The notes beneath the pieces are model-generated. The model worked only from the letters and a program-made list of their open reading frames with translations, searched no databases and had not been told where the DNA came from. Source: UBA8079 sp965205535 (GTDB taxonomy: Bacteria > Pseudomonadota > Alphaproteobacteria > UBA6615). Taken from it: DNA of 64,000 nt. Location: assembly GCA_965205535.1 (NCBI GenBank), contig CBDBHH010000005.1:1860001-1924000 (forward strand), given 5' to 3'. Position numbers and translations under genes: made by a program. Position 1 is the stretch's first letter; each line of letters begins with the position of its first letter. Positions 14,945 to 22,961 of this stretch are shown here, in pieces.

Positions 14945-15526
14945 ATGACCACCGACGTCGATATCGCCAATGCTGCGCTGATCAAGCTTGGCGAGGCGAC
15001 CATCACCAGCCTGGCCGATGACGTGAAGGCCGCGCGGCTGGCCAATGCCATCTTCGCCGACCAGCGCGATGTGGTGCTGCGCGCGCACCCGTGGAACTTC
15101 GCGCTGGCGCGGGCCGAACTGACGGCCCATGTGACCGCCCCCTTGTGGGGTTTCGCCAACGCCTATGACCTGCCGGGAGATCCCGATGTTTGCCTGCGGG
15201 TGATCTCGGTCGAGGGCGAGGCGGACGCAGGGATGGGGGCATGGCAGATCGAGGGCCGGCAGATCGTGACCGACCTCGCGAGCCCGATCCGGATTCTGTA
15301 TCTGCGCCGGGTTACGGATTACGCGCTGTGGGATGCGCTGGCGCTCGATGCGCTGGCCGCGCGTCTGGCGATGGAGCTGGCCGAGCCTTTGGGCAAATCC
15401 ACATCGCTCCATAACGGGATGGCGCGGCTGTATGACAATACCCTGCGCGGTGCCCGCTCGACCGACGGGCAGGAGGGCACGGCCCGGATGCTGGCGGCCG
15501 ACGGCTGGATCGAGGCGCGCATCTGA
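14945..15526 (+). CDS. Phage tail adaptor protein (T7 gp11-like tubular protein A)
   Basis: 193 residues, ATG 14945 preceded by CGGAGA. N-terminal VDIANAALIKLGEATITSLA and LRAHPWNFALARAEL are characteristic of the podovirus head-tail adaptor (tail tubular protein A) family, which forms the ring under the portal; the length matches. The C-terminal helical part (YALWDALALDALAARLAMEL) also fits. Its stop overlaps the start of the large tail protein by one base (TGATG), giving translational coupling. A terminator-like hairpin lies just upstream of its ribosome-binding site. Confidence 0.8.
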   Translation: MTTDVDIANAALIKLGEATITSLADDVKAARLANAIFADQRDVVLRAHPWNFALARAELTAHVTAPLWGFANAYDLPGDPDVCLRVISVEGEADAGMGAWQIEGRQIVTDLASPIRILYLRRVTDYALWDALALDALAARLAMELAEPLGKSTSLHNGMARLYDNTLRGARSTDGQEGTARMLAADGWIEARI

Positions 15527-18096
15527 TGGTGGAACTGCAGCCGGCCCAGACGAATTTCACCGCCGGGGAACTGAGCCCGCGCCTGTATGGCAGGCGTGAC
15601 CTCGCGCGCTATGACAACGGGGCGGGGACGCTCCTCAACGCCGTCATCCAGCCCCATGGGGGCGTGACCCGCAGGCCGGGCACGCGGTTCGTGGCGACGA
15701 CCAGGAACGCGACCGGCCCCGTGCGTCTCGCGCCGTTCCGTTTCAACCAGGCGCAGGCCTACATCCTCGAATTCGGCGATGGTTATGTGCGGTTCTTCCG
15801 GAACGAAGGCCAGGTAACCGGTCCCGACATGAACGGGGCGACCATCACCAACGGCGACTTCACGTCCGACATCGCCGGCTGGACGGACAACTCCGCAGGT
15901 GGTGCCTCGATCACCCATGACGCGGCAAACGGGCGCCTGAGCCTCGTGGGTTCGGGATCCGACGTTGCCGCGGCGAGCCAGCAGATCACCAATGCGAACA
16001 CGAATGCCAACGACGCGCTGGTGTCGTTCGACGTGATCGGCGACCCGGGCGACAGGGTGAGCGTGCGCGCGGGCGCGCTCGGCGGGTTCGCCTTCGTGCG
16101 CAATGTCGGCGTGGGGCACCATGTGGTGGCCTTTCCCGGATCATCGGGGCCGCCGTCGGATGATTTTCATGTTCTGTTCGAACACAGCCTCGGCAAGACC
16201 GTGCAGATCGACAATGTGGCGGTACTGGACAATGTGCGTGTCGAGGTGACCACGCCCTATGTGGCGGCGGACGTGTTCGGGTTCAAGATCGCCCAGTCGG
16301 CCGACACGCTGTACATCGCGCATCCGGACTACCCGCCCTACAAGCTGCTGCGCTATGGGGATGACGAATGGTCGCTGGAACGGGTGTATTTCACCGACGG
16401 CCCCTATCTGGATGAGAACACCACCGACAAGACGATGACGCCCGCCGCCACCAGCGGAACGGCGGTTACCGTGACCTGCCAGGAAAACGTGTTCGTGGAG
16501 AGCGACATCGGGCGTTCGATCCGCCTGAAGCATGGCACGACATGGGGGTGGGGCGTGATCGACCCGAACCCGTTGGTCGATCAGGTGCCGGGTGACCAGT
16601 ATCTCGCGACGGGTTTTCCGGCCTGCGTGAGTTTTCACGAGCAACGGCTGTGCTGGGCGGGGGAACGAAACAGCCCGCAGATGTTTCGCACCTCCAAGTC
16701 GGGTGATTTCGAGAATATGGCGCCGACGACCACAGATGGGACGGTGGAAGACGATGCCGCCCTCAACTACCGGATCGGCGCGGACCAGGCGAATGCGATC
16801 CTGTGGCTGCAGTCTCAGCGTTCGCTGGTGCTCGGCACCCAGGGCGGGACCTGGCCGGTGCGCGCAAGCTCGCTGGAGGAGCCGCTGACGCCGACGAACA
16901 TCCAGTTCAAGCGGGCGAACACCTACGGCAGCGCGGACATCCAGCCGGTGACGGCGGGCGACGTGACGCTTTACCTGTCGCCGACAGGCCGCGAGCTGGC
17001 GTATCTGTTCGAGCGGGACAATTTCGCAGCGCCGGATCTGTCGATCCTGTCGGAACACATCACCGCGGGCGGGGTGGTGCAGATGGATTTCGCCCAGGAA
17101 CCCCATGGCCTCGTGGTCATGTGCCGTGCCGACGGCACGCTTCTGGCCATGACCTATAACCGCGAACATGAGGTAATCGGCTGGCAGCGCCACATAGCGG
17201 GCGGGGTCTTTCAGGGCGGGATCGCGCGGTGGGAATCCGTTGCGGTAATCCCCGCGCCCGACCAGACCCATGACCAGATCTGGGGCGTGGTCGCGCGCAC
17301 GATCGACGGCCAGGATGTCCGTTGCGTGGAACTTATGGCGCGTGACTTCGACGGGAACGGCACCGACGATATCGCGGACGCCTATTTCGTGGATTGCGGC
17401 CTTTCCTATGACGATCCGAAGTCAATCACCGGCGCGACCCGGACCAACCCGGTCACGCTGACGGTTCCGGCGCACGGATTTTCGAACGGCGATCTGGTGG
17501 ATGTGGTCGATGTCGTCGGCATGACCGCGCTGAACGGCAACCGCTATACCGTCGCGAGTGCTGCAGCCGACAGTTTCGCGCTGCAGGGCGTGGATGGCTC
17601 GGGTTTTGCGGCTTATGGCGCAAACGGCGCGGTGCGCAAGGCGGCCACCATCGTCACGGGCGCGGATCACCTGAATGGTGCGGCGGTGGATGTCGTGGTC
17701 GACGGGGTGCATCTGGGCACGAAGACGCCGAGCGGCGGATCGATCACGCTTGCCACGCCGGCAAGCCGGGTCCACGCGGGATTCGGCTATATGACGGATG
17801 TGGTGACGCTGCCGATCGCCGCGCGCACACCGGACGGTTCAGGAGAGGGTAAGACCAAGCGGATCGGTGATGTGGTGGTGCGGTTTCACAGGACAAGCGG
17901 CGCCAAGACCGGCCCCGATTTCAACACTCTGGACCGGGTGGCGTTCGATGACGGTGATCCGCCCTTCAGCGGGATCAAGATCGTCGGGTTTCCGGCCGGT
18001 TACGACGTGGAGGGGGTGGTGGCGCTGCGCCAGGACGCACCGCTGCCGATGACCATCCTGTCCCTCTCGCCCCGTGTAAATCTCGCCTCGAGGTAA
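15526..18096 (+). CDS. Large phage tail/nozzle protein
   Basis: 856 residues. The N-terminus FTAGELSPRLYGRRDLARY, then NAVIQPHGGVTRRPGTRFVA, is the hallmark start of the large podovirus tail proteins that take the place of T7 gp12 (tail tubular protein B). Further family segments are KIAQSADTLYIAHPDYPPYK, CVSFHEQRLCWAGERNSPQM and KRANTYGSADIQPVTAGDV. The middle has an inserted carbohydrate-binding-like beta domain near residues 105-240 (ITNGDFTSDIAGWTDNSAGG), and there are Ig-like segments near the C-terminus. It should form the tail tube or nozzle. The gene is intact and translationally coupled to the adaptor gene. Confidence 0.85.
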   Translation: MVELQPAQTNFTAGELSPRLYGRRDLARYDNGAGTLLNAVIQPHGGVTRRPGTRFVATTRNATGPVRLAPFRFNQAQAYILEFGDGYVRFFRNEGQVTGPDMNGATITNGDFTSDIAGWTDNSAGGASITHDAANGRLSLVGSGSDVAAASQQITNANTNANDALVSFDVIGDPGDRVSVRAGALGGFAFVRNVGVGHHVVAFPGSSGPPSDDFHVLFEHSLGKTVQIDNVAVLDNVRVEVTTPYVAADVFGFKIAQSADTLYIAHPDYPPYKLLRYGDDEWSLERVYFTDGPYLDENTTDKTMTPAATSGTAVTVTCQENVFVESDIGRSIRLKHGTTWGWGVIDPNPLVDQVPGDQYLATGFPACVSFHEQRLCWAGERNSPQMFRTSKSGDFENMAPTTTDGTVEDDAALNYRIGADQANAILWLQSQRSLVLGTQGGTWPVRASSLEEPLTPTNIQFKRANTYGSADIQPVTAGDVTLYLSPTGRELAYLFERDNFAAPDLSILSEHITAGGVVQMDFAQEPHGLVVMCRADGTLLAMTYNREHEVIGWQRHIAGGVFQGGIARWESVAVIPAPDQTHDQIWGVVARTIDGQDVRCVELMARDFDGNGTDDIADAYFVDCGLSYDDPKSITGATRTNPVTLTVPAHGFSNGDLVDVVDVVGMTALNGNRYTVASAAADSFALQGVDGSGFAAYGANGAVRKAATIVTGADHLNGAAVDVVVDGVHLGTKTPSGGSITLATPASRVHAGFGYMTDVVTLPIAARTPDGSGEGKTKRIGDVVVRFHRTSGAKTGPDFNTLDRVAFDDGDPPFSGIKIVGFPAGYDVEGVVALRQDAPLPMTILSLSPRVNLASR

Positions 18097-18101
18097 GCCC
18101 C

Positions 18102-18539
18102 ATGCAGATTGTCCCGTTTGAACCGCCGCATCTGCGCGCGGTCGCGCCCCAGTGCGCCCAGGCCGAACATGCCGCCTATATCGATTCACTTGAGCTGGCA
18201 GCGCTTGTGCAACCCGGTGCGGCCTTCACCGCGACCGAAGGTCGCGAGATTCTTGGTTGTGCCGGGGTGGTGCCGCTGTGGCCCGGGGTGGGCCAGGCCT
18301 GGGCGGTGTTTTCGGATGCGTTGCTGGCGCGGCCGGTGACCCTGACGCGGGCGAGCGAGCGCGCACTCGACCGGATTGCGGCGGCGCGAGATATGCGGCG
18401 AATCCAGGCGACCGTGCGTGACGGGCATGGCAACGGCGCGCGATGGCTGTCGTTCCTCGGGTTTGAGCTTGAAGGGTTGCTTGTGAACTACGGGCCCGGC
18501 GGTACGGGCGATTACTGGATGTATGGGAGGACGATATGA
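18102..18539 (+). CDS. T7 gp13-like internal virion protein (GNAT-fold, DUF2833-like)
   Basis: 145 residues, ATG 18102. It starts MQIVPFEPPHLRAVAPQCAQ and has an acetyltransferase-like layout: ILGCAGVVPLWPGVGQAWAV, then RRIQATVRDGHGNGARWLSF and LGFELEGLLVNYGPGG. Podoviruses carry such a GNAT-fold protein (T7 gp13, internal virion protein A) between tail tube and internal core genes, where it is needed for virion maturation rather than known acetylation. Position here is the same. It overlaps the next gene by four bases (ATGA). Confidence 0.65.
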   Translation: MQIVPFEPPHLRAVAPQCAQAEHAAYIDSLELAALVQPGAAFTATEGREILGCAGVVPLWPGVGQAWAVFSDALLARPVTLTRASERALDRIAAARDMRRIQATVRDGHGNGARWLSFLGFELEGLLVNYGPGGTGDYWMYGRTI

Positions 18540-18958
18540 CGGGACCCGAAGTCATTCTGGCGACGGCGGCACTTTCTGCACTTCGCGCGGTCGAGGAAGG
18601 CCGTGCTGCCGAGGCGGATGCAGAATCATCCGCGCGCGTGGCCGAACGCGACGCGGCCATCGCTGCCGAACGTGGCGAGACCGACGCCAACGAGACGCGG
18701 CGGCGCGGATCCGCCCTGGCGGCGACCCGGCGCGCGCGGTTGGCCCGGGCGGGCGCGGATGCGACGGGCACGGCGCGTGATCTGTTGGGCCAGATCTCGG
18801 GTGATACGGAATTCGACGCCCTGCGCCGTGCCGATGCGGGAAACCTGGTGGCGGTCAATCAACTGACCCGCGCGCAGACTTTTCGCCGGCGCAGCACTGC
18901 TGCGCGCCACGCCGGGCTGCTCAAGGCGGGCGCGACGTTGCTGGGTGGACTTCAGTAG
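18536..18958 (+). CDS. Helical internal virion protein (gp14-like position)
   Basis: 140 residues, very rich in Ala, Arg and Glu, predicted almost entirely helical (SARVAERDAAIAAERGETDA), with a hydrophobic C-terminus LLKAGATLLGGLQ. Similar short helical proteins follow the gp13-like gene in podoviruses and correspond to the gp14 ejection protein or its N-terminal part. No sequence motif proves this, so the call depends on gene order. The start overlaps the preceding stop (ATGA), showing coupling. Confidence 0.5.
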   Translation: MTGPEVILATAALSALRAVEEGRAAEADAESSARVAERDAAIAAERGETDANETRRRGSALAATRRARLARAGADATGTARDLLGQISGDTEFDALRRADAGNLVAVNQLTRAQTFRRRSTAARHAGLLKAGATLLGGLQ

Positions 18959-18999
18959 CCTGGACGAATTCTCTCAAATCAAGAGACAGGAGCGTGACC

Positions 19000-19254
19000 A
19001 TGCGACGTGCGGTCGAAGATCTGTGGCGCCTGAAGCGTGATTACCGGGCGGTGTTTGCGAGTGAAGAGGGCCGACGGGTGCTGCGCGATCTCAGCCGGTT
19101 CTGCATGTATGTCGCCCCCACCGCGGATGCCAATGAGGCCGTTTTCGCCATGGGTATGCAGCGTGTGTTTCGGCGCATCGCGGCCATGGCGCGGGCGGGC
19201 GAAGACGTGATGCTGACAGATTTCCAACATGGACAGGAGAATGACGATGACTGA
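19000..19254 (+). CDS. Bbp19-like small phage protein
   Basis: 84 residues from ATG 19000 (GACAGGAG 7 nt upstream; the GTG two codons earlier is less well placed). The segment EDLWRLKRDYRAVFASEEGRR, then VLRDLSRFCMYVAP and MQRVFRRIAAMA, fits the Bbp19 family, first named in Bordetella phage BPP-1 and found near portal, scaffold or capsid genes. Function unknown. It overlaps the scaffold-like gene that follows by 8 bp if the latter starts at 19247. Confidence 0.55.
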   Translation: MRRAVEDLWRLKRDYRAVFASEEGRRVLRDLSRFCMYVAPTADANEAVFAMGMQRVFRRIAAMARAGEDVMLTDFQHGQENDDD

Positions 19255-20104
19255 AAATACGACTGATATATCCGAAATTGAAAATGCCACTGAAACCGCT
19301 GCGCCGGAAGGCTGGCGAACAGGGCTTTCCGAGGATTTTCGCGATCATCCCGTGCTTGCGCGCTTCGACGATCTGGACACGCTGGCGCGCGAGCATGTGC
19401 ATCTGCAGAAGCTGATTGGCCGCAAGGGGATCGTGCTGCCGGGCGCCGACGCAGACGATGCGGAGCGCGCGCGTTTCTATGACGCGCTCGGCCGCCCCGA
19501 AAGCCCGGACGGATATGATGTGGACGAACTGGCGCTGCCCGATGGAATGCCGTGGGACGAGGAATTCCAGGCACAGATGCTCGATCGGATGCACGCGTCG
19601 GGCCTGACCGACAGCCAGGCGCGATCCCTCCTCGAAGGTTATGCCGAGCTGCGGGGAACGGCCTGGCAGGATGCGAACGCAGCCCAAACCCGCGCGCTGG
19701 AAACGACCGAAACCGATTTGCGCCGGGAATGGGGCGGCGAATTCGATGCCCGGATCGATATTGCCAACCGGGCCTTCGCGGCGGCCTTCGGCGAACGTGT
19801 GGATGATGTGCGCCAGCTGCGCCTCTCGGACGGGCAGTATCTGGGGGATCACCCGGACATGGTGCGGGCGTTTGCCAGGCTGGGCGGAGCGATGGGCGAG
19901 GACACGTTCATCGGCGGGAAAGATGCGCAAATCGGGCGTTCGGCGTCGGAAGCGCGTGCCGAGTTGTCGACCCTGGAGGCCGACCCGGCGTTTCGCGCGG
20001 CATTGCTCGATCGTGCGCACCCGGAGCATCGACAGGCCGTTGCCCGGCGATCAGACATCGCCCGCGCGGCCTACGGGGACGAAAAGGAAGGACCCGACGA
20101 ATAG
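19247..20104 (+). CDS. Phage scaffold-like (capsid assembly) protein
   Basis: 285 residues from ATG 19247 (ACAGGAGA upstream; ATG 19241 also possible). Acidic, helical, with a typical scaffold architecture: N-terminal acidic disordered part, LARFDDLDTLAREHVHLQKL plus IGRKGIVLPG, FYDALGRPESPDGYD, then long helices. The same YxAxGRPExPDGY signature is common in head-scaffolding proteins of podoviruses. It would assist capsid assembly and leave the head. It is displaced: normally between portal and capsid, here after the tail genes. Confidence 0.7.
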   Translation: MTENTTDISEIENATETAAPEGWRTGLSEDFRDHPVLARFDDLDTLAREHVHLQKLIGRKGIVLPGADADDAERARFYDALGRPESPDGYDVDELALPDGMPWDEEFQAQMLDRMHASGLTDSQARSLLEGYAELRGTAWQDANAAQTRALETTETDLRREWGGEFDARIDIANRAFAAAFGERVDDVRQLRLSDGQYLGDHPDMVRAFARLGGAMGEDTFIGGKDAQIGRSASEARAELSTLEADPAFRAALLDRAHPEHRQAVARRSDIARAAYGDEKEGPDE

Positions 20105-20197
20105 AAATCGTTGCGGAAAAACAGCATCATCGGCCACAGCTTCGTCAAAATTGATTGGCAGTCTCGCCTTTCAAACAGGCCGTCAGGAGATTTGATC

Positions 20198-20896
20198 ATG
20201 CGTTTATTGCTTTCGTTCGTGCTGCTGTTGTCCATGCTTGGCGCGGGGCCGGCGTTCGCTGATGACGATTCATCGATACCGCGAACCCTGTCCGTTTCCG
20301 GCAGCGGCACGGTCGCCGCAACGCCGGACCTTGTCTCCATCACCGTCGGGGTGACGACAACCGCGCCGACCGCACGCGCTGCGCTGACGACCAACAATAC
20401 GAAAACGGCGGGGGTATTCGATTTCCTGCGCGCCGCTGGTGTGGGCGCGCGTGACATGCAGTCGACGAATATATCGGTGTCGCCGCAATTCCGGCCGCGG
20501 CGGGGCAATGAGCCGGTCCAGCCCGAGATCATCGGTTACACGGTGCGCAATAATGTGCACATCACGGTGCGCGACCTGTCGGGTTTCGGCGTGGTCCTCG
20601 ACGGTGTGGTCGAGGCCGGCGCAAACCAGGTACAGGGGATTAGCTTCGACGTTGCGGCGCGCGACGATCTGGAGATGAAGGCGACGGCGAATGCCGTGCG
20701 CGATGCCGTGGCGAAGGCGCGCAACATCGCCGACGCGGCCGGCATCGAGCTGGGGGATATCCTGTCGATCAATACGGGCGGCGTGGGGCCGGCACCGCGC
20801 CAGTTCCTGGCGCGCGCGGCTGCGGAAGGCGTGCCCGTGGTGGCGGGTGAGCTGACCGTGCGGGCGCAGGTCTCGGTCGTCTTCGCCATCGATTAG
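20198..20896 (+). CDS. SIMPL-domain (DUF541) periplasmic protein
   Basis: 232 residues, ATG 20198 with CAGGAGA. N-terminal signal peptide (LLLSFVLLLSMLGAGPAFA), then the SIMPL/DUF541 fold starting RTLSVSGSGTVAATPDLVSI, with the family segments LRAAGVGARDMQSTNISVSP and GYTVRNNVHITVRDLSGFG. Such proteins are periplasmic and oligomeric; functions range from oxidative-stress roles (YggE-like) to unknown. It is a typical bacterial, not phage, gene, yet it lies between the scaffold-like gene and another short gene with phage-style leader. It may mark the right boundary of the element or be cargo. Confidence 0.8.
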   Translation: MRLLLSFVLLLSMLGAGPAFADDDSSIPRTLSVSGSGTVAATPDLVSITVGVTTTAPTARAALTTNNTKTAGVFDFLRAAGVGARDMQSTNISVSPQFRPRRGNEPVQPEIIGYTVRNNVHITVRDLSGFGVVLDGVVEAGANQVQGISFDVAARDDLEMKATANAVRDAVAKARNIADAAGIELGDILSINTGGVGPAPRQFLARAAAEGVPVVAGELTVRAQVSVVFAID

Positions 20897-20917
20897 ACGA
20901 TTCACTATTAAGAACGG

Positions 20918-20948
20918 ACGGCCCCGCCTGGCGGGGCCGTTTTCGTTT
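20918..20948 (+). terminator. Intrinsic terminator after the SIMPL gene
   Basis: 10-bp perfect stem ACGGCCCCGC / GCGGGGCCGT, 3-nt loop, then TTTCGTTT. The next gene's GGAGG and ATG (20962) begin only about 14 nt after it. Confidence 0.85.
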
Positions 20949-20961
20949 GTGGAGGACGCAT

Positions 20962-21417
20962 ATGGACACGCATTCGGACAAGGGACGACGACACAGCGGC
21001 GGCGGCAACGGCGCCCTCAGCGGGGCGACGCGCCTGGTGGACCAGCCGGTGACGGTGCGGGTCCTCGCCAAGGTGCTGGCGACGCTGGCGGCCGTTGCGG
21101 CCAGCGGATGGTGGTTCATGTTCGACGAGGTCCGGCTGGTGCGGGGCGACGTGGCGCAGCAGGGCAGCGAATTGGCGCAGGAGATCGACGGCTCGGCCCG
21201 TTTCCAGCTCGAACAGAGAGACCGGCTCTGGAACCGTGTCGATGCGCTGCGCGAAGAGATTCATGTCGTGCAACTCGAACTGGGAGATCTACGCGCGCGG
21301 GTGCAGCAGGTCGGCCAGACGGCGGATGCGATTTTTGCCGTGGTCAGTCCATCGCGGCGTCGACCGGCAGCCCGTGATCTCTCGCCGGACGTGGGCGGGG
21401 GCTCTTTGCCGGATTGA
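20962..21417 (+). CDS. Single-pass membrane protein with coiled coil
   Basis: 151 residues from ATG 20962 (GTGGAGGACGCAT upstream, the same leader style as the capsid gene). N-terminal basic disordered part, one TM helix near residues 35-53 (AKVLATLAAVAASGWWFMF), then a coiled coil (ELAQEIDGSARFQLEQRDRL; DALREEIHVVQLELGDLRAR). No catalytic residues. Size and topology resemble phage lysis-accessory (spanin-like inner-membrane) proteins, but a partner lipoprotein or endolysin is not visible, so this is only a possibility. It may be the last gene of the element. Confidence 0.5.
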   Translation: MDTHSDKGRRHSGGGNGALSGATRLVDQPVTVRVLAKVLATLAAVAASGWWFMFDEVRLVRGDVAQQGSELAQEIDGSARFQLEQRDRLWNRVDALREEIHVVQLELGDLRARVQQVGQTADAIFAVVSPSRRRPAARDLSPDVGGGSLPD

Positions 21418-21520
21418 GTGCCATGGAGTTTCCACGCGGACTTGAATCAAAGGGTCGTCACGGTCAGTCTGCACATCCCGCGAAACAGGTGAGCTCCGGG
21501 CTCTGGGAAATACAGGACCG

Positions 21521-22945
21521 ATGCTGGAACTGTTGGCGTTCTACTGGCCGTTTGCGACGACCCTGGTGGTCGGTGTCATTCCGATCGTGCTCGCGGCCAC
21601 GGTGATCCTCTACAAGCGCAATGAAAATGCGGCGATCGCGTGGGTCGGCCTCATCCTGCTGTCGCCCGTGATCGGTTCCGTCGCCTACTTGCTGTTCGGG
21701 ATCAACCGCATTCGCCGACGCGCCATGCGCACCCGGCCACCATCGAGCGGCCCGGTCGGGTCGGGCGATGCACAGACGCCAGCCGGCGGGCCTGGCAGCG
21801 AAACTGCGATCGACCGGCTGATCAACAATCTCGCCCCGAACCCCGCGGTTGGCGGCAATCGCGTGGAACTGTTGCGCAATGGCGACGAAGTTTATCCGGC
21901 CATGATCGCGTCCATCGATGCCGCAACCCGGTCGGTCATGCTGTCGACATATATATTCAAGCGCGATGGCGCGGGGCTGGACTTTGTCGAGGCGCTCTCG
22001 CGGGCGCAGATGCGGGGCGTGGACGTGCGTGTTCTCGTCGACGGGGTCGGCCAGATGTACTTCTTTCCTTCCATCGTCCCGACTCTGCGCAAAGCCGGAA
22101 TACCCTTCGCGCGGTACATGCATTCCTTCTGGCCCTGGCGGATGCCGTATCTCAACCTGCGCAGCCACCGGAAGATCCTGGTCGTGGATGGCGAGACGGG
22201 ATTCACCGGCGGCATCAATATCTCCCAGAATAACCGACTGGACGAAAACCCCAGGCGCGCAGTGCGTGACCTGCATTTTCGCATCGCCGGCCCGGTGGTT
22301 GGTCAACTGTCGGATGCGTTTGCCGACGACTGGAGTTTCACGACCGGCGAGACCCTGGAGGGGGACAGGTGGTTTCCCGCACTCGCCGCGCAGGGTGACG
22401 TCGTGGCCCGCGCCATCCCGACCGGCCCCCATGAGCCGATCGATCGGACGCGATGGATTCTTCACGCGGCCATCCTCGAGGCACGGGAACGGATTTTGAT
22501 CCAGACGCCGTATTTTCTGCCCGATGAAATTCTCGTCTCGGCGTTGCGCATTGCATCCATCAAGGGCGTGAAGATCGACATCCTGATCCCCGCGCGCAGC
22601 AATCTCCGGTTTGTCGACTGGGCCGTCCGCGCGCGTCTCGATGAGCTGTTGCACGACGGCTGCAATATCTGGCTGGGGCCGCAGCCCTTCAATCACGCCA
22701 AGCTGCTGATGGTGGACCGGGAGTGGGCGCTCATCGGGTCGTCGAACTGGGACCCGCGGAGTTTGCGGCTGAACTTCGAGCTGAATGTCGAATGTTGCAG
22801 CACGGTGTTCGTGGATGAACTGTCGAACGAGTTCGAGGTTGAACGCAACAAGGCCTCCCGCCTGACACTCGCGGATCTCCAGGCGCGGTCGGTGCCTGTG
22901 CGGCTGCGTGATGGCGTGGCAAGATTGTTCTCACCTTACCTTTAG
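21521..22945 (+). CDS. cls: Cardiolipin synthase
   Basis: 474 residues. Two N-terminal TM helices (PFATTLVVGVIPIVLAATVI; IAWVGLILLSPVIGSVAYLL) form the PLDc_N anchor, followed by two phospholipase-D catalytic HKD motifs: HRKILVVDGETGFTGG (His216) and HAKLLMVDREWALIGSSN (His392). The enzyme condenses two phosphatidylglycerols, or PG with another lipid, to cardiolipin in the inner membrane. Both motifs and the GG/GSSN neighbours are intact and the length is typical. It is the first clearly chromosomal gene right of the phage cluster, with the alpha/beta hydrolase gene 16 bp downstream. Confidence 0.92.
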   Translation: MLELLAFYWPFATTLVVGVIPIVLAATVILYKRNENAAIAWVGLILLSPVIGSVAYLLFGINRIRRRAMRTRPPSSGPVGSGDAQTPAGGPGSETAIDRLINNLAPNPAVGGNRVELLRNGDEVYPAMIASIDAATRSVMLSTYIFKRDGAGLDFVEALSRAQMRGVDVRVLVDGVGQMYFFPSIVPTLRKAGIPFARYMHSFWPWRMPYLNLRSHRKILVVDGETGFTGGINISQNNRLDENPRRAVRDLHFRIAGPVVGQLSDAFADDWSFTTGETLEGDRWFPALAAQGDVVARAIPTGPHEPIDRTRWILHAAILEARERILIQTPYFLPDEILVSALRIASIKGVKIDILIPARSNLRFVDWAVRARLDELLHDGCNIWLGPQPFNHAKLLMVDREWALIGSSNWDPRSLRLNFELNVECCSTVFVDELSNEFEVERNKASRLTLADLQARSVPVRLRDGVARLFSPYL

Positions 22946-22961
22946 CGAACCGAGACATGCG

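Larger units (their letters stand above)
4399..20104 (+). mobile_element. Podovirus-like virion/packaging gene cluster (cryptic prophage or domesticated particle locus)
   Basis: Plus-strand genes encode terminase small and large subunits, a proline-rich phage protein, a frameshifted small structural protein, a tail-fibre-like protein, portal, major capsid, a small post-capsid protein, tail adaptor, large tail protein, a T7-gp13-like internal protein, a helical internal protein, a Bbp19-like protein and a scaffold-like protein. I find no integrase, excisionase, repressor, DNA or RNA polymerase, endolysin or large gp16-like protein. Two minus-strand cassettes of non-phage genes interrupt it. 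Boundaries are approximate: the two tiny ORFs on the left and the SIMPL and coiled-coil genes on the right could also belong. Confidence 0.85.

Noticed and set aside
18102..18539. Antibiotic or ribosomal acetyltransferase (GNAT fold)
   Set aside because: Position between tail and internal-virion genes and the T7 gp13-like layout fit a virion protein better.
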